Below, piece after piece: positions 15,159 through 22,626 of a stretch of DNA of 64,000 nucleotides. Every line of letters begins with the position of its first letter. The stretch's first letter is position 1. Under the pieces are notes generated by a model. It had not been told where the DNA came from. It saw nothing but the letters and a program-made list of their open reading frames with translations, and searched no databases. The position numbers and the translations under genes are program-made. Source of the DNA: Shewanella yunxiaonensis (GTDB taxonomy: Bacteria > Pseudomonadota > Gammaproteobacteria > Enterobacterales > Shewanellaceae); NCBI RefSeq assembly GCF_018223345.1, contig NZ_CP073587.1:531001-595000 (forward strand), written 5' to 3'.

Positions 15159-17927
15159 TTGTATATGAGTGATTCTAATGATTGTTTCAATATCTCTGTT
15201 ATGTCTAATGATAGTTTAGATAAAACTAACATCATAGATTTTTATGCTAAAAGTAATATTTTCAGTATAGATAAGCATCGATTAGTTCAACCAGAGCATA
15301 ATGGTGTTATAGCTAAGCTTACCAATCCTAAAGTCTTTAATTATACAACCAATATCACAAAGATTATCAGTGTGCTCCGAGATAAAGAAATCGTTGGCAA
15401 CCAACAAAGCCTTATGCAGTCAGCAATCGATAATGTCAGTGAAGATACGGTAGATGTGGATTATATAAGATTTGGATTTAAGCTCTCTAAGTCAGACCAA
15501 GATAAGTTGCTTAGTAAAAATGGTGACCTATTTGGCATTCAAAATATTAAAACTAATCCGCGAAAAGAACGCCTCAGTGTAAGCGCTGTTAAAGTAGGCT
15601 CTATCAACTTCGGCTATAAAACCGATGGGAATAAGCCTTACTTTACACATAAGTTTATGATGTGCGTTGACAATGACAGTTACCGCTATATCAATGTCTA
15701 TTTCGCAGATTTGTCTCACGCAAAAAATAAGGGGCGGAAACTGACCTATAACTGCTTAATCGAGTTTATTCCTACTCGTGTTAGTAACCAACAAGTATCC
15801 TTCATGATGTACCAATTTTATTCTCTATTAGGACCGCGTCGTTATGAGCAGCTTATTAGTAATGCCAAACTGTTAGAGTTGCATACTGGCTGTGTGATGT
15901 ACGGTGTCTCTCAGCTTTTTGCTTTCCTGCTAACGGACAACAACAAAGTTAAAAAAGGTCAGTGTTATCCGAAAGAAGCCGAGTTAGCCGCCGAAACATC
16001 GTATGTCGGGAGGCGTTCTAGTGACCACCTGATTGGCTATGACAAACCCCTTAAAGAAACAAAGTTGTTCTTTGAAACGGCATTAAAAGGCTGGGGATCA
16101 ACACTAGAGCGTGTGGCTAAAAAAGTGTCAAATGTTAAGCAGCTATTCACTCAGCAAGCTTGTGGCTATCGGTTAGAGTCTCGGCGCAGGTTTATTAAGA
16201 AACCGAAGAAGCTTGCCGATTTGTGTTCTGTGAAGTCCTCACTTCGGGATGTGAAGTTACTGAAGCCCTGTTATTTGCAGGAGTTGTCTGATAGAGAATT
16301 AAAAGCCCTCATTAAAGACAAGTCGATTGAGTCGTTATCAGCCATGTGTGATCAACTTTTCTTGAGAACCCAAGAGAAATCTCTTTATTTGTCTTTCGAC
16401 ACTGAGCGGCTAGATAGAGCGATCAAAAACCGTCTCAGCCTATTACTGGATGCTATTAGTGAGCCAGAGAAGGGGCTAGATGAACAGCGACCATTTAACT
16501 ACCAAGCTGCTGTTAAAGTTGCTCGCAAAATCCTTAAGCGACTTGTTAAAGCAAGTCGTAAGAAGGGAGATCCAGTAGACAAGATTTCTAGCGCCAGAAT
16601 GCGAGCCATATATGTAGAAGGGTGCCCAGGTTCAGGTAAAACTCGTCTGATCGTTGAGCGGGTACGCCATCTACTATCGCAAAACATAAAGCCTAATGAA
16701 ATCTGTGTACTTGCCTTTACTAATGAGGCGGCAGCGGAATTCAGGCGGCGGTTGAAGAAAAACAAGCTCTACAATAAGCAAATGTTCATTGGTACTTTTA
16801 GCAGTTGGTGTAACCAGCTACTTAATGCATCTGAAAAGTATGAAGTTCTTGATCAGGATGGTGTTCTAAAGGCTTTGCAGTCTATTGTTGCTACAGATTG
16901 CAAGATCGCCAAAGCCTATCCGCCTGATGAGATAGCTCGTCGCTGTCTTGACGTTTTTAATTGCATGGCGAATTACGAAACACCAGATCTCAATCGTTGT
17001 ATTAAGAAAGTTGCACCGGATTTAGTCGTTTATGAAAGCGATATTTTAGCGATCCATAGGGCTTACAAAGCATACAAGAAAGGTAAATATCGAGACTTCA
17101 ATGATATGCTGGCGATGATCAGGGCATACAGTGAAAAAGATGAGTTTTGCCAACGGATTGTTGACCAGACTAAGTACCTGATCATTGATGAAATCCAAGA
17201 TACGAACATTGTTCAGTGGAACATCATTAAAAATCTATATGGCAAAGGCATCCACTTGTTCTGCGTTGGCGACCCTGCACAGTCTATGTATGGCTTCCGT
17301 GGTGCCATGAGCGAATACCTCGATAAATTCACGAAGAAATTTGTTAATAGTAAGCGTTTCCAGTTGCTAGATAACTACCGTTCTACAGAGCCTTTAGTCG
17401 AGCTGACTAATCATATTCGGATCAGTATTAACCGTAACTACAGTATTTCGTTGCCAGTGAAAGGTTCAGATACAGATAACAGACCTCGGCTCAAAAGTTG
17501 TGATGAATTCAAGTATGCGATTGATTGGCTGGTTAAAGACCTTCTGAAACGCAATCAGCCTTTAAGCCAGTTCATCCTGTGCCGTTACAACTATCAGCGC
17601 AAGCGTGTAGAGAGTGCGCTAAGTAAGGCGAAAATCGTGCACGGAGATGGAAAAGCCGTTCAGGTGCACACGTACCATAAGGGGAAAGGTTTAGAAGCTG
17701 AGCATTGCTACGTGCTTGATCCGCAGTTTAGCAAATGCAAGCTGTCCAGCTACAAGGAAGAGTTATGCAATGCTTATGTGGCTCTGACACGCGCAAAAGA
17801 CTCACTAACCATTCTGGTATGTAGCAGTGGTTCGTCGGTTTACGGACTGGATAAAAAACAGGGAAAGCGAGCGGGTAAGAGTATATTCCTAGACCTACCT
17901 GAAGAACTTGTAGAGTTAGTTGACTAG
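15159..17927 (+). CDS. Putative Rep_trans-type initiator fused to UvrD/PcrA-type helicase
   Basis: A 922-residue protein in two parts. The C-terminal 420 residues are a superfamily 1A helicase with all motifs: GCPGSGKT (about 496), AFTNEAAAEF (Ia), IIDEIQD (II), VGDPAQSMYGFRGA (III), LLDNYRS (IV), VHTYHKGKGLEAE (V), VALTRAKD (VI). The N-terminal 400 residues lack helicase motifs but contain YVGRRSSDHLIGYDKPLKE followed by STLERVAKK, echoing the YIGSRSSDxxxRIYDK...E signature of Rep_trans initiators (pT181 RepC, CTX RstA), where the Tyr nicks DNA. I infer a rolling-circle initiator joined to its helicase. The helicase call is firm; the initiator call is tentative. Confidence 0.7.
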   Translation: MYMSDSNDCFNISVMSNDSLDKTNIIDFYAKSNIFSIDKHRLVQPEHNGVIAKLTNPKVFNYTTNITKIISVLRDKEIVGNQQSLMQSAIDNVSEDTVDVDYIRFGFKLSKSDQDKLLSKNGDLFGIQNIKTNPRKERLSVSAVKVGSINFGYKTDGNKPYFTHKFMMCVDNDSYRYINVYFADLSHAKNKGRKLTYNCLIEFIPTRVSNQQVSFMMYQFYSLLGPRRYEQLISNAKLLELHTGCVMYGVSQLFAFLLTDNNKVKKGQCYPKEAELAAETSYVGRRSSDHLIGYDKPLKETKLFFETALKGWGSTLERVAKKVSNVKQLFTQQACGYRLESRRRFIKKPKKLADLCSVKSSLRDVKLLKPCYLQELSDRELKALIKDKSIESLSAMCDQLFLRTQEKSLYLSFDTERLDRAIKNRLSLLLDAISEPEKGLDEQRPFNYQAAVKVARKILKRLVKASRKKGDPVDKISSARMRAIYVEGCPGSGKTRLIVERVRHLLSQNIKPNEICVLAFTNEAAAEFRRRLKKNKLYNKQMFIGTFSSWCNQLLNASEKYEVLDQDGVLKALQSIVATDCKIAKAYPPDEIARRCLDVFNCMANYETPDLNRCIKKVAPDLVVYESDILAIHRAYKAYKKGKYRDFNDMLAMIRAYSEKDEFCQRIVDQTKYLIIDEIQDTNIVQWNIIKNLYGKGIHLFCVGDPAQSMYGFRGAMSEYLDKFTKKFVNSKRFQLLDNYRSTEPLVELTNHIRISINRNYSISLPVKGSDTDNRPRLKSCDEFKYAIDWLVKDLLKRNQPLSQFILCRYNYQRKRVESALSKAKIVHGDGKAVQVHTYHKGKGLEAEHCYVLDPQFSKCKLSSYKEELCNAYVALTRAKDSLTILVCSSGSSVYGLDKKQGKRAGKSIFLDLPEELVELVD

Positions 17928-17989
17928 CCATATTCAGGGATCCCGAGATCTAGCCAGCTTGTTCAATGTATTCTAGATGCTAATATATA

Positions 17990-18005
17990 CTGTATGTATA
18001 AACAG
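17990..18005. promoter_or_regulatory. LexA (SOS) box of umuDC
   Basis: CTGTATGTATAAACAG fits the LexA consensus CTG-N10-CAG with an AT-rich centre. It lies 14 bp before the ATG of the umuD-like gene, which argues against the upstream start at 17977 and for damage-inducible expression. Confidence 0.85.
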
Positions 18006-18018
18006 TATTGGTTGGCCA

Positions 18019-18426
18019 ATGAAAGTTGTCCCTATCTATGCGAGCGCTGGGATTACAGGCTTTGAGAGTCCAGCAGCAGAGTACCACCAGTTACCATTGA
18101 GTCTTGACGAATTGCTCATTGAACATCCGTCAGCCACTTTTTTCTGTCAGGCGTCCGGTGATTCCATGCAAGGGGTGGGCATATTCGATGGTGACGTACT
18201 TATCGTTGATAGGCACATCACTATGATTAATGGTGATGTCATAGTTGCGAATATCAATGGTGAGTTCGTGTGTAAGTGTATTGATACGACGCGCAAATTG
18301 TTGTTGTCTGCTAACGAAGCATACCAACCTGTACCCGTCTCGGAATTTGATACCTTTTCCGTTGAAGGTGTGGTTATTCGCTCGATTCATAGTTTCAGAG
18401 CCAATCGGCTATTGAGAGACAGGTAA
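18019..18426 (+). CDS. umuD: UmuD-like (RumA/ImpA-type) SOS mutagenesis protein
   Basis: A 135-residue S24-family self-cleaving protein, subunit of DNA polymerase V. Motifs: cleavage segment TGFESPAAEY near residue 13 (UmuD has CGFPSPAADY), catalytic Ser in ASGDSMQG near 52, catalytic Lys in EFVCKCI near 90. RecA filaments would trigger its cleavage to an active form that works with UmuC. A LexA box lies directly upstream. The stop codon overlaps the umuC start (TAATG), giving coupled translation. Carriage on an island is known for SXT/R391 (rumAB) and plasmids. Confidence 0.9.
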   Translation: MKVVPIYASAGITGFESPAAEYHQLPLSLDELLIEHPSATFFCQASGDSMQGVGIFDGDVLIVDRHITMINGDVIVANINGEFVCKCIDTTRKLLLSANEAYQPVPVSEFDTFSVEGVVIRSIHSFRANRLLRDR

Positions 18427-19688
18427 TGTTTGCGCTTGTTGATGCCAACTCGTTTTATTGCTCTGCCGAACAGGTGTTTCGGCCCGATTGGCGTGGTAAA
18501 CCGATAGTAGTGCTTTCAAACAACGATGGATGTGTTGTTGCCGCAAATCGACAAGCTAAAGCTGCTGGAGTAGAGAAGTTTAAGCCTTGGTTTCAGGTAA
18601 AGGCGCTTGCTGAGCAACATGGGGTTATTGCTTGCTCATCCAACTACGAACTCTATTCCGATTTATCTGACAAGATGATGCAAATTGTTGGTCAGTTTGC
18701 GCCAAGACAGCATATCTACAGCATAGACGAAACTTTTCTAGATTTGACTGGAATGCGCTTAGGTGAGGAAGCTTTGTTAGAACTGGGAGCTGTTATTCGG
18801 CGTACGGTTTGGCGGGAGGCTAGATTGCCTGTTGGTGTTGGTTTTGGTGACACTTTAACGCTAGCAAAAGCCGCTAACCATGCGGCAAAACGTATCGAGG
18901 GCTTTAATGGCGTTTGTGCAATTAATTCTGAATCTACGAGAAAGTCCATTCTATCGGAAATGCATGTTTCTGATGTTTGGGGGATTGGGCGGAAGTTAAG
19001 CAAACGTCTAGAGAGTATGGGGATTATGACCGCATTACAATTGTCAAAAATTCCTATCAAGTTAGCGCGTAAGCAGTTTAGTGTTGAAGTGGAACGCTTA
19101 GTCTTGGAGCTTAATGGAACGCCGACTAGAAATTGGGATGAAACAAGAGCGGACAAGCAACAGATATTTTCTACTCGGAGCACTGGCGAACGAATTGAAG
19201 AACTGGACTCGCTCAAGCAAGCCTTTGCTATGCATGTGAGTAAAGCCTGCCAAAAAGCAAGGCAGCAGCATAGTGTGGCTGGTGCAATCTTGGTGTTTGC
19301 TCATAACTCACCGTTTGATGATGGTTGTACAAGAGGGTTCAAACAGCTATTACGTTTCCCCCTAGCAACTAATGATAGCCTAGTGATTGGTCGGCAGGTT
19401 GCAATGGCTATTCCCAGGCTCTATGTTGACGGGGTACGTTATTACAAGATTGGTGTAGGTTTGGTTGACCTTAGACCACAAGAGCATGTGCAATATGATT
19501 TGTTCTCTCCACCTACCGAAGAACCAAGATTGATGTGCGTGCTGGATAAGCTTAACCAGCGTTATGGCAGTGACACCGTATTTGTTGCTGCGCAGGGTAT
19601 TGACCCAAAATGGCATATGCGACGGGATATGCTAACACCGCAATACACTACGGATTGGCGACAGATACCCTTAATTCAGTGTCGATGA
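18426..19688 (+). CDS. umuC: UmuC-like Y-family DNA polymerase (Pol V catalytic subunit)
   Basis: A 420-residue error-prone translesion polymerase. Y-family signs: MFALVDANSFYCSAEQVF at the start (first catalytic Asp), NNDGCVVAAN, YSIDETFLDLTG near residue 98 (catalytic Asp/Glu), and the helix-hairpin-helix region DVWGIGRKLSKRLESMG near 180. Length and C-terminal part fit UmuC. It overlaps umuD by one base and is in the same SOS operon; endonuclease I follows 19 bp later. An active copy would raise mutation after DNA damage. Confidence 0.93.
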   Translation: MFALVDANSFYCSAEQVFRPDWRGKPIVVLSNNDGCVVAANRQAKAAGVEKFKPWFQVKALAEQHGVIACSSNYELYSDLSDKMMQIVGQFAPRQHIYSIDETFLDLTGMRLGEEALLELGAVIRRTVWREARLPVGVGFGDTLTLAKAANHAAKRIEGFNGVCAINSESTRKSILSEMHVSDVWGIGRKLSKRLESMGIMTALQLSKIPIKLARKQFSVEVERLVLELNGTPTRNWDETRADKQQIFSTRSTGERIEELDSLKQAFAMHVSKACQKARQQHSVAGAILVFAHNSPFDDGCTRGFKQLLRFPLATNDSLVIGRQVAMAIPRLYVDGVRYYKIGVGLVDLRPQEHVQYDLFSPPTEEPRLMCVLDKLNQRYGSDTVFVAAQGIDPKWHMRRDMLTPQYTTDWRQIPLIQCR

Positions 19689-19707
19689 TCATAAAAAGGA
19701 ATGATGA

Positions 19708-20439
19708 ATGAAATTGACTTGGCTAATCATCGGATTGTTCTGTACTGGTGCAATGGCAGCTGGCAACACCGAAATTGAATCATTCTCGGCAGCTAAAAAG
19801 CTTATGCAGAATAGCATCTACACCACCGACACTTTACGCAAAACGATATACTGTGGTGCCGCCTTTGACAGTAAAAAGCAGATTACTTTACCTGAAGGAT
19901 TTCAGACAGCCGTCTATCTTAAGCGCAGATTTAAGTGGGAAGCTGAACACATCGTTCCAGCAGAGAACTTTGGCCGAACATTCTCTGAGTGGCGCGAAGG
20001 CAGCCCTGTTTGCGTCGATAGCAAGGGCAAGGCATTCAAGGGCCGAAAGTGCGCAGAGAAAGCGAATAAAGAATACCGTTTGATGCAGTCCGACTTATAC
20101 AACCTTGCACCAGCCATTGGTTCTGTTAACGCAGCAAGACAGAACTATAACTTCACTATGCTACCCTCAGCCAAATCTAAATTTGGCAGCTGTGATATGC
20201 GGATTGAAGATAACAAAGTTCAGCCACCAGAAGAGGCCAGAGGGCGGATTGCCCGCACCTATTTGTACTTTGAAGCGGTGTATCCCCGTTACAGGATGAG
20301 TAAAGCCCAGCAGCAGCTGATGAATGCTTGGGATAAGCAATATCCTGTGACAAAGAACGAATGTGAGATAGCTCGCAAGGTAAAAGCTGTTCAGCACAAT
20401 GATAATCCAGTGCTGGAGCAGAGGTGTTCAGCACTCTGA
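19708..20439 (+). CDS. endA: Periplasmic endonuclease I
   Basis: A 243-residue secreted nuclease of the EndA/Dns/Vvn family that cuts double-stranded DNA non-specifically in the periplasm. It has a signal peptide (MKLTWLIIGLFCTGAMA) and the beta-beta-alpha-metal active site WEAEHIVPAENFGR near residue 77, followed by QSDLYNLAPAIGSVN and YNF, and four or more Cys for disulfides. The start has a good ribosome binding site (AAAAAGGAA). It is probably co-transcribed with umuDC. Related genes ride on SXT-type elements, where they may limit incoming DNA. Confidence 0.9.
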   Translation: MKLTWLIIGLFCTGAMAAGNTEIESFSAAKKLMQNSIYTTDTLRKTIYCGAAFDSKKQITLPEGFQTAVYLKRRFKWEAEHIVPAENFGRTFSEWREGSPVCVDSKGKAFKGRKCAEKANKEYRLMQSDLYNLAPAIGSVNAARQNYNFTMLPSAKSKFGSCDMRIEDNKVQPPEEARGRIARTYLYFEAVYPRYRMSKAQQQLMNAWDKQYPVTKNECEIARKVKAVQHNDNPVLEQRCSAL

Positions 20440-20558
20440 TGCTACAGGCTAGGATTAGGTGATTTTTGTGCCAGTACGGTGAGATAAAAGTCAGTAACTC
20501 GAAAATGCCCCAAAACGTTTCTCAGCCCGTTATGTCCTATCTGTGTGGCTCGACCTAG

Positions 20559-20588
20559 TTGACCAAATTTTAGTAATGCTACAGAGTG
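20559..20588 (+). repeat. 30-bp repeated motif, copy 1
   Basis: Starts TTGACC, contains AATTTTA and TAATG, ends CAGAGTG. It is 26/30 identical to 21387-21416. Each copy lies 80-130 bp upstream of a small gene, so it may be a shared control element or a trace of duplication. Confidence 0.5.
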
Positions 20589-20717
20589 GCTAGAGCAATG
20601 GTGGTCAGTTTTCATTGGACGCTATATGAATAGACTAAAATAACTATTGGCAATTCATTGTATCGGTTATGAATGTCAGCTTTGAAACTTCTAGCAATAA
20701 ACTGAAGAGGGATTTTT

Positions 20718-20843
20718 ATGGCTAAAAGTAGCGGAGGTGGTCGAGGGCCATCAAGTCATCCTGGTCCAGGCGGCAATTGGCCCAGTACATCAGGCAATCC
20801 ATCAGGCAGTGGTCGAGGAAATGCTCCTTCAAAAGGTAAATAA
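20718..20843 (+). CDS. 41-residue Gly/Ser/Pro-rich small protein
   Basis: A short gene with a good ribosome binding site (GAAGAGGGA, 5-6 bases before ATG). The product is 41 residues, mostly Gly, Ser, Pro and Asn with basic residues at both ends (MAKSSGGGRGPSS...APSKGK). There is no signal peptide, and it is probably disordered. Related short Gly-rich proteins are often annotated in Vibrio and Shewanella islands, role unknown. The neighbours are endonuclease I and a small secreted protein, both in the same direction. Confidence 0.5.
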   Translation: MAKSSGGGRGPSSHPGPGGNWPSTSGNPSGSGRGNAPSKGK

Positions 20844-20933
20844 ATAAGTAAGTAGGCTTGGCTCTTTACATAGATTATCAGTGTAATGTGAGGAGCTAAG
20901 CCGTAAGGGAATAAATTATAAGGAATGGAAATT

Positions 20934-21233
20934 ATGAAAAAATTACTTGTTGTTGCAATAGTATTTTGTGCAGTTCAAGTGCAAGCAGAAACTCTTAAAG
21001 GCGGGTATGGTGCCTGTCTCACTGAAGAACTATTCGATCAATTATCTCAGGCCGCAGTTAAAAAAGATGAACAAGGTTGGCAGTACTTGTTGAATAATGG
21101 TTGCATCATAACTAAATCGGGGATTCAAGTTTCTGTGTTGGATACAACCTGGACCGGTAAGGCAAAAGTAAGAGCATATGTTGGAGACCAAGCAGTTGTT
21201 TTGTGGACCAACGTTGAAAATATACAGCGCTGA
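20934..21233 (+). CDS. Small secreted protein, unknown function
   Basis: A 99-residue protein with a clear signal peptide (MKKLLVVAIVFCAVQVQA) and a mature domain of about 80 residues with two Cys (YGACLTEE and NNGCIIT) likely to form a disulfide. I do not recognise the domain; the pattern of a short beta-rich periplasmic protein (KAKVRAYVGDQAVVLWTN) resembles small SH3-like folds. The MKK start is preferred to the one three codons upstream because AAGGAATGGAA lies before it. It follows the Gly-rich gene by 90 bp. Confidence 0.65.
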   Translation: MKKLLVVAIVFCAVQVQAETLKGGYGACLTEELFDQLSQAAVKKDEQGWQYLLNNGCIITKSGIQVSVLDTTWTGKAKVRAYVGDQAVVLWTNVENIQR

Positions 21234-21269
21234 GCGGAACTGGTATTGCCTGCGATATTAAGAACAATC

Positions 21270-21291
21270 GCCCATGCCTAAACGCATGGGC
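21270..21291 (+). terminator. Hairpin after small secreted-protein gene
   Basis: GCCCATGC-CTAAAC-GCATGGGC, an 8-bp perfect stem 36 bp after the stop codon. There is no T-run, so it may be a terminator or an mRNA-stabilising structure. Confidence 0.5.
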
Positions 21292-21386
21292 TGGACATGT
21301 CAGTCGCATTCTTTTAGTGAGGTTCTCTAAAATAAAAGCGCTCCTGCCCCATTCCGCTTCAGCAGCGTGACTTTAGGCTAACGTGA

Positions 21387-21416
21387 TTGACCCAATTTTA
21401 ATAATGATTCAGAGTG
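21387..21416 (+). repeat. 30-bp repeated motif, copy 2
   Basis: Near-copy of 20559-20588 (26 of 30 bases match), 84 bp upstream of the lipoprotein gene. Weaker similarity extends to the left of both copies. Confidence 0.5.
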
Positions 21417-21499
21417 TATTCAGTAGTACTCAGACATTACTGCTTTGGTGGCCTAAGCGAACTTATGAACCTAGGCCTCTGGTATATAAGGATATAATC

Positions 21500-21772
21500 A
21501 TGCAACCAATTATAAAAGTGCTTCCACTGTTACTGTTATTAACTGCCTGTGCGACTTCTACTCCCATTCAAGGACCTAATGGTACTCAGGCATTTTTAAT
21601 ATCTTGCGGTAGTGCTGTAATTGAGAAGTGTTATGAGGAAGCTGCCAAGGTTTGCCCAAGGGGATATGTCTTTTTAGACAAAAATGGCAATGAAAACGCT
21701 GTAATTATGCCCGTTGCGGGTTCATTTATGGCTGTTCGAGGCCGAAATAAAATGCTCATTGAATGCAAATAG
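21500..21772 (+). CDS. Small lipoprotein, unknown function
   Basis: A 90-residue protein with a lipoprotein signal: MQPIIKVLPLLLLLTAC, lipobox LTAC with Cys at residue 17. The mature part has four Cys (SCGS, EKCYEE, KVCPRG, IECK), suggesting two disulfides or a compact fold. The ATG at 21500 is chosen because AAGGA lies nine bases upstream and the signal sequence starts there. It belongs to the group of small envelope proteins after endA. Confidence 0.7.
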   Translation: MQPIIKVLPLLLLLTACATSTPIQGPNGTQAFLISCGSAVIEKCYEEAAKVCPRGYVFLDKNGNENAVIMPVAGSFMAVRGRNKMLIECK

Positions 21773-21843
21773 GTGAGGAACTGGTTAAGGTCCAACACCC
21801 AATAAAACCCCAGACATTTGGAAGTATCAACCTAGCATTACTT

Positions 21844-21898
21844 AGTGATTTTGCCATACTGGAAGTAATTTATGAGTTTCTAATTTGGCAAAATCACT
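21844..21898. repeat. 13-bp perfect inverted repeat with 29-bp loop
   Basis: AGTGATTTTGCCA (21844-21856) and TGGCAAAATCACT (21886-21898). It lies in the gap between the lipoprotein gene and a doubtful small gene. It could be an operator, a recombination site or a miniature element remnant. Confidence 0.6.
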
Positions 21899-22044
21899 GA
21901 CTCATTTATGTCCCAACTGGGCGGTTGAGTCACGGTTCAAGCACGCTTCTGTCCCCTTTATCTGCTATCCTTCATTAGCCAGCAGCATTACGTAGTGTAG
22001 TCATTGGCAATTGAGTGATTGGTTTGTCAAAGGATGACATTCAT

Positions 22045-22257
22045 ATGGATAGGGATATCGGAATCAAGACCTTCGTGATGGAAATCTACTGGCAACAGCG
22101 AGCGTACGCTATATACCAGTGCCGCAGTCGTTCAGGCTATTGCATCCCCAACTCAATCACTATCGAGTGTCTAGATGGGGGTGGGGAGTTCACGGGACTA
22201 CGCTTCTCAGATATCAGTGATGCTATTTGCATAATCGAGCTCATGGGCAAGTTATAA
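22045..22257 (+). CDS. Hypothetical 70-residue protein
   Basis: A short reading frame with AAAGGA ten bases before the ATG. The product (MDRDIGIKTFVMEIYWQQRAYAIYQCRS...) is not recognised. There is no signal peptide, three Cys are present and the predicted content is mixed alpha/beta. It lies 270 bp after the lipoprotein gene and faces the HNH nuclease gene. It may be real or chance. Confidence 0.35.
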   Translation: MDRDIGIKTFVMEIYWQQRAYAIYQCRSRSGYCIPNSITIECLDGGGEFTGLRFSDISDAICIIELMGKL

Positions 22258-22429
22258 TTTACAGCCTAAGAAAGACGCTTCTACGCGAATGCTTTCAGAC
22301 TAATCAATACTAAGCGATGTTCGCGTAAGAATATGACTATTTATGCACTTTTATATGCATAACAGATACTTTCACGCTGTTTGCAGTCAATTGCTACGAA
22401 AGCAGCTCAAATATGCGCATAAACACTAG

Positions 22430-22465
22430 ATTTCTGCATTTTAATAACTCTTAAAATGCAGAAAT
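22430..22465. repeat. 15-bp perfect hairpin
   Basis: ATTTCTGCATTTTAA and its exact complement TTAAAATGCAGAAAT, with a 6-base loop (TAACTC). Confidence 0.75.
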
Positions 22466-22574
22466 AGTTACTTGTTCAAAACTCAGTTGTTATGTCGCTT
22501 AGATCTGGTTAAAGCATTGGTTGAGATAATGGTGATTCAGAGCTAGGAACCCGCTGTTGGATATGCTTTTTTAA

Positions 22575-22610
22575 GTTATAATTGGTCAGAAATACCCGAC
22601 CAATTATAAC
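22575..22610 (-). terminator. 13-bp hairpin downstream of the HNH nuclease gene
   Basis: GTTATAATTGGTC / GACCAATTATAAC, perfect stem with a 10-base loop, 17 bp past the nuclease stop codon. There is no T-run on the minus strand, so the terminator role is likely but not certain. Confidence 0.55.
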
Positions 22611-22626
22611 CCTATGTATAATTAGC

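Larger units (their letters stand above)
22258..22626. other. Dyad-rich noncoding region
   Basis: No gene seen. It holds at least five inverted repeats: TACGCGAA/TTCGCGTA (22282-22289 and 22320-22327), TTATGCA/TGCATAA (22341-22362), palindrome TATGCGCATA (22412-22421), a 15-bp hairpin (22430-22465) and a 13-bp hairpin (22575-22610). Such density suggests structured RNA, termination or an origin. Confidence 0.6.

Noticed and set aside
17977..18018. Longer start for the umuD-like gene
   Set aside because: It would begin upstream of the LexA box, which must lie in the promoter; the ATG at 18019 aligns with UmuD.
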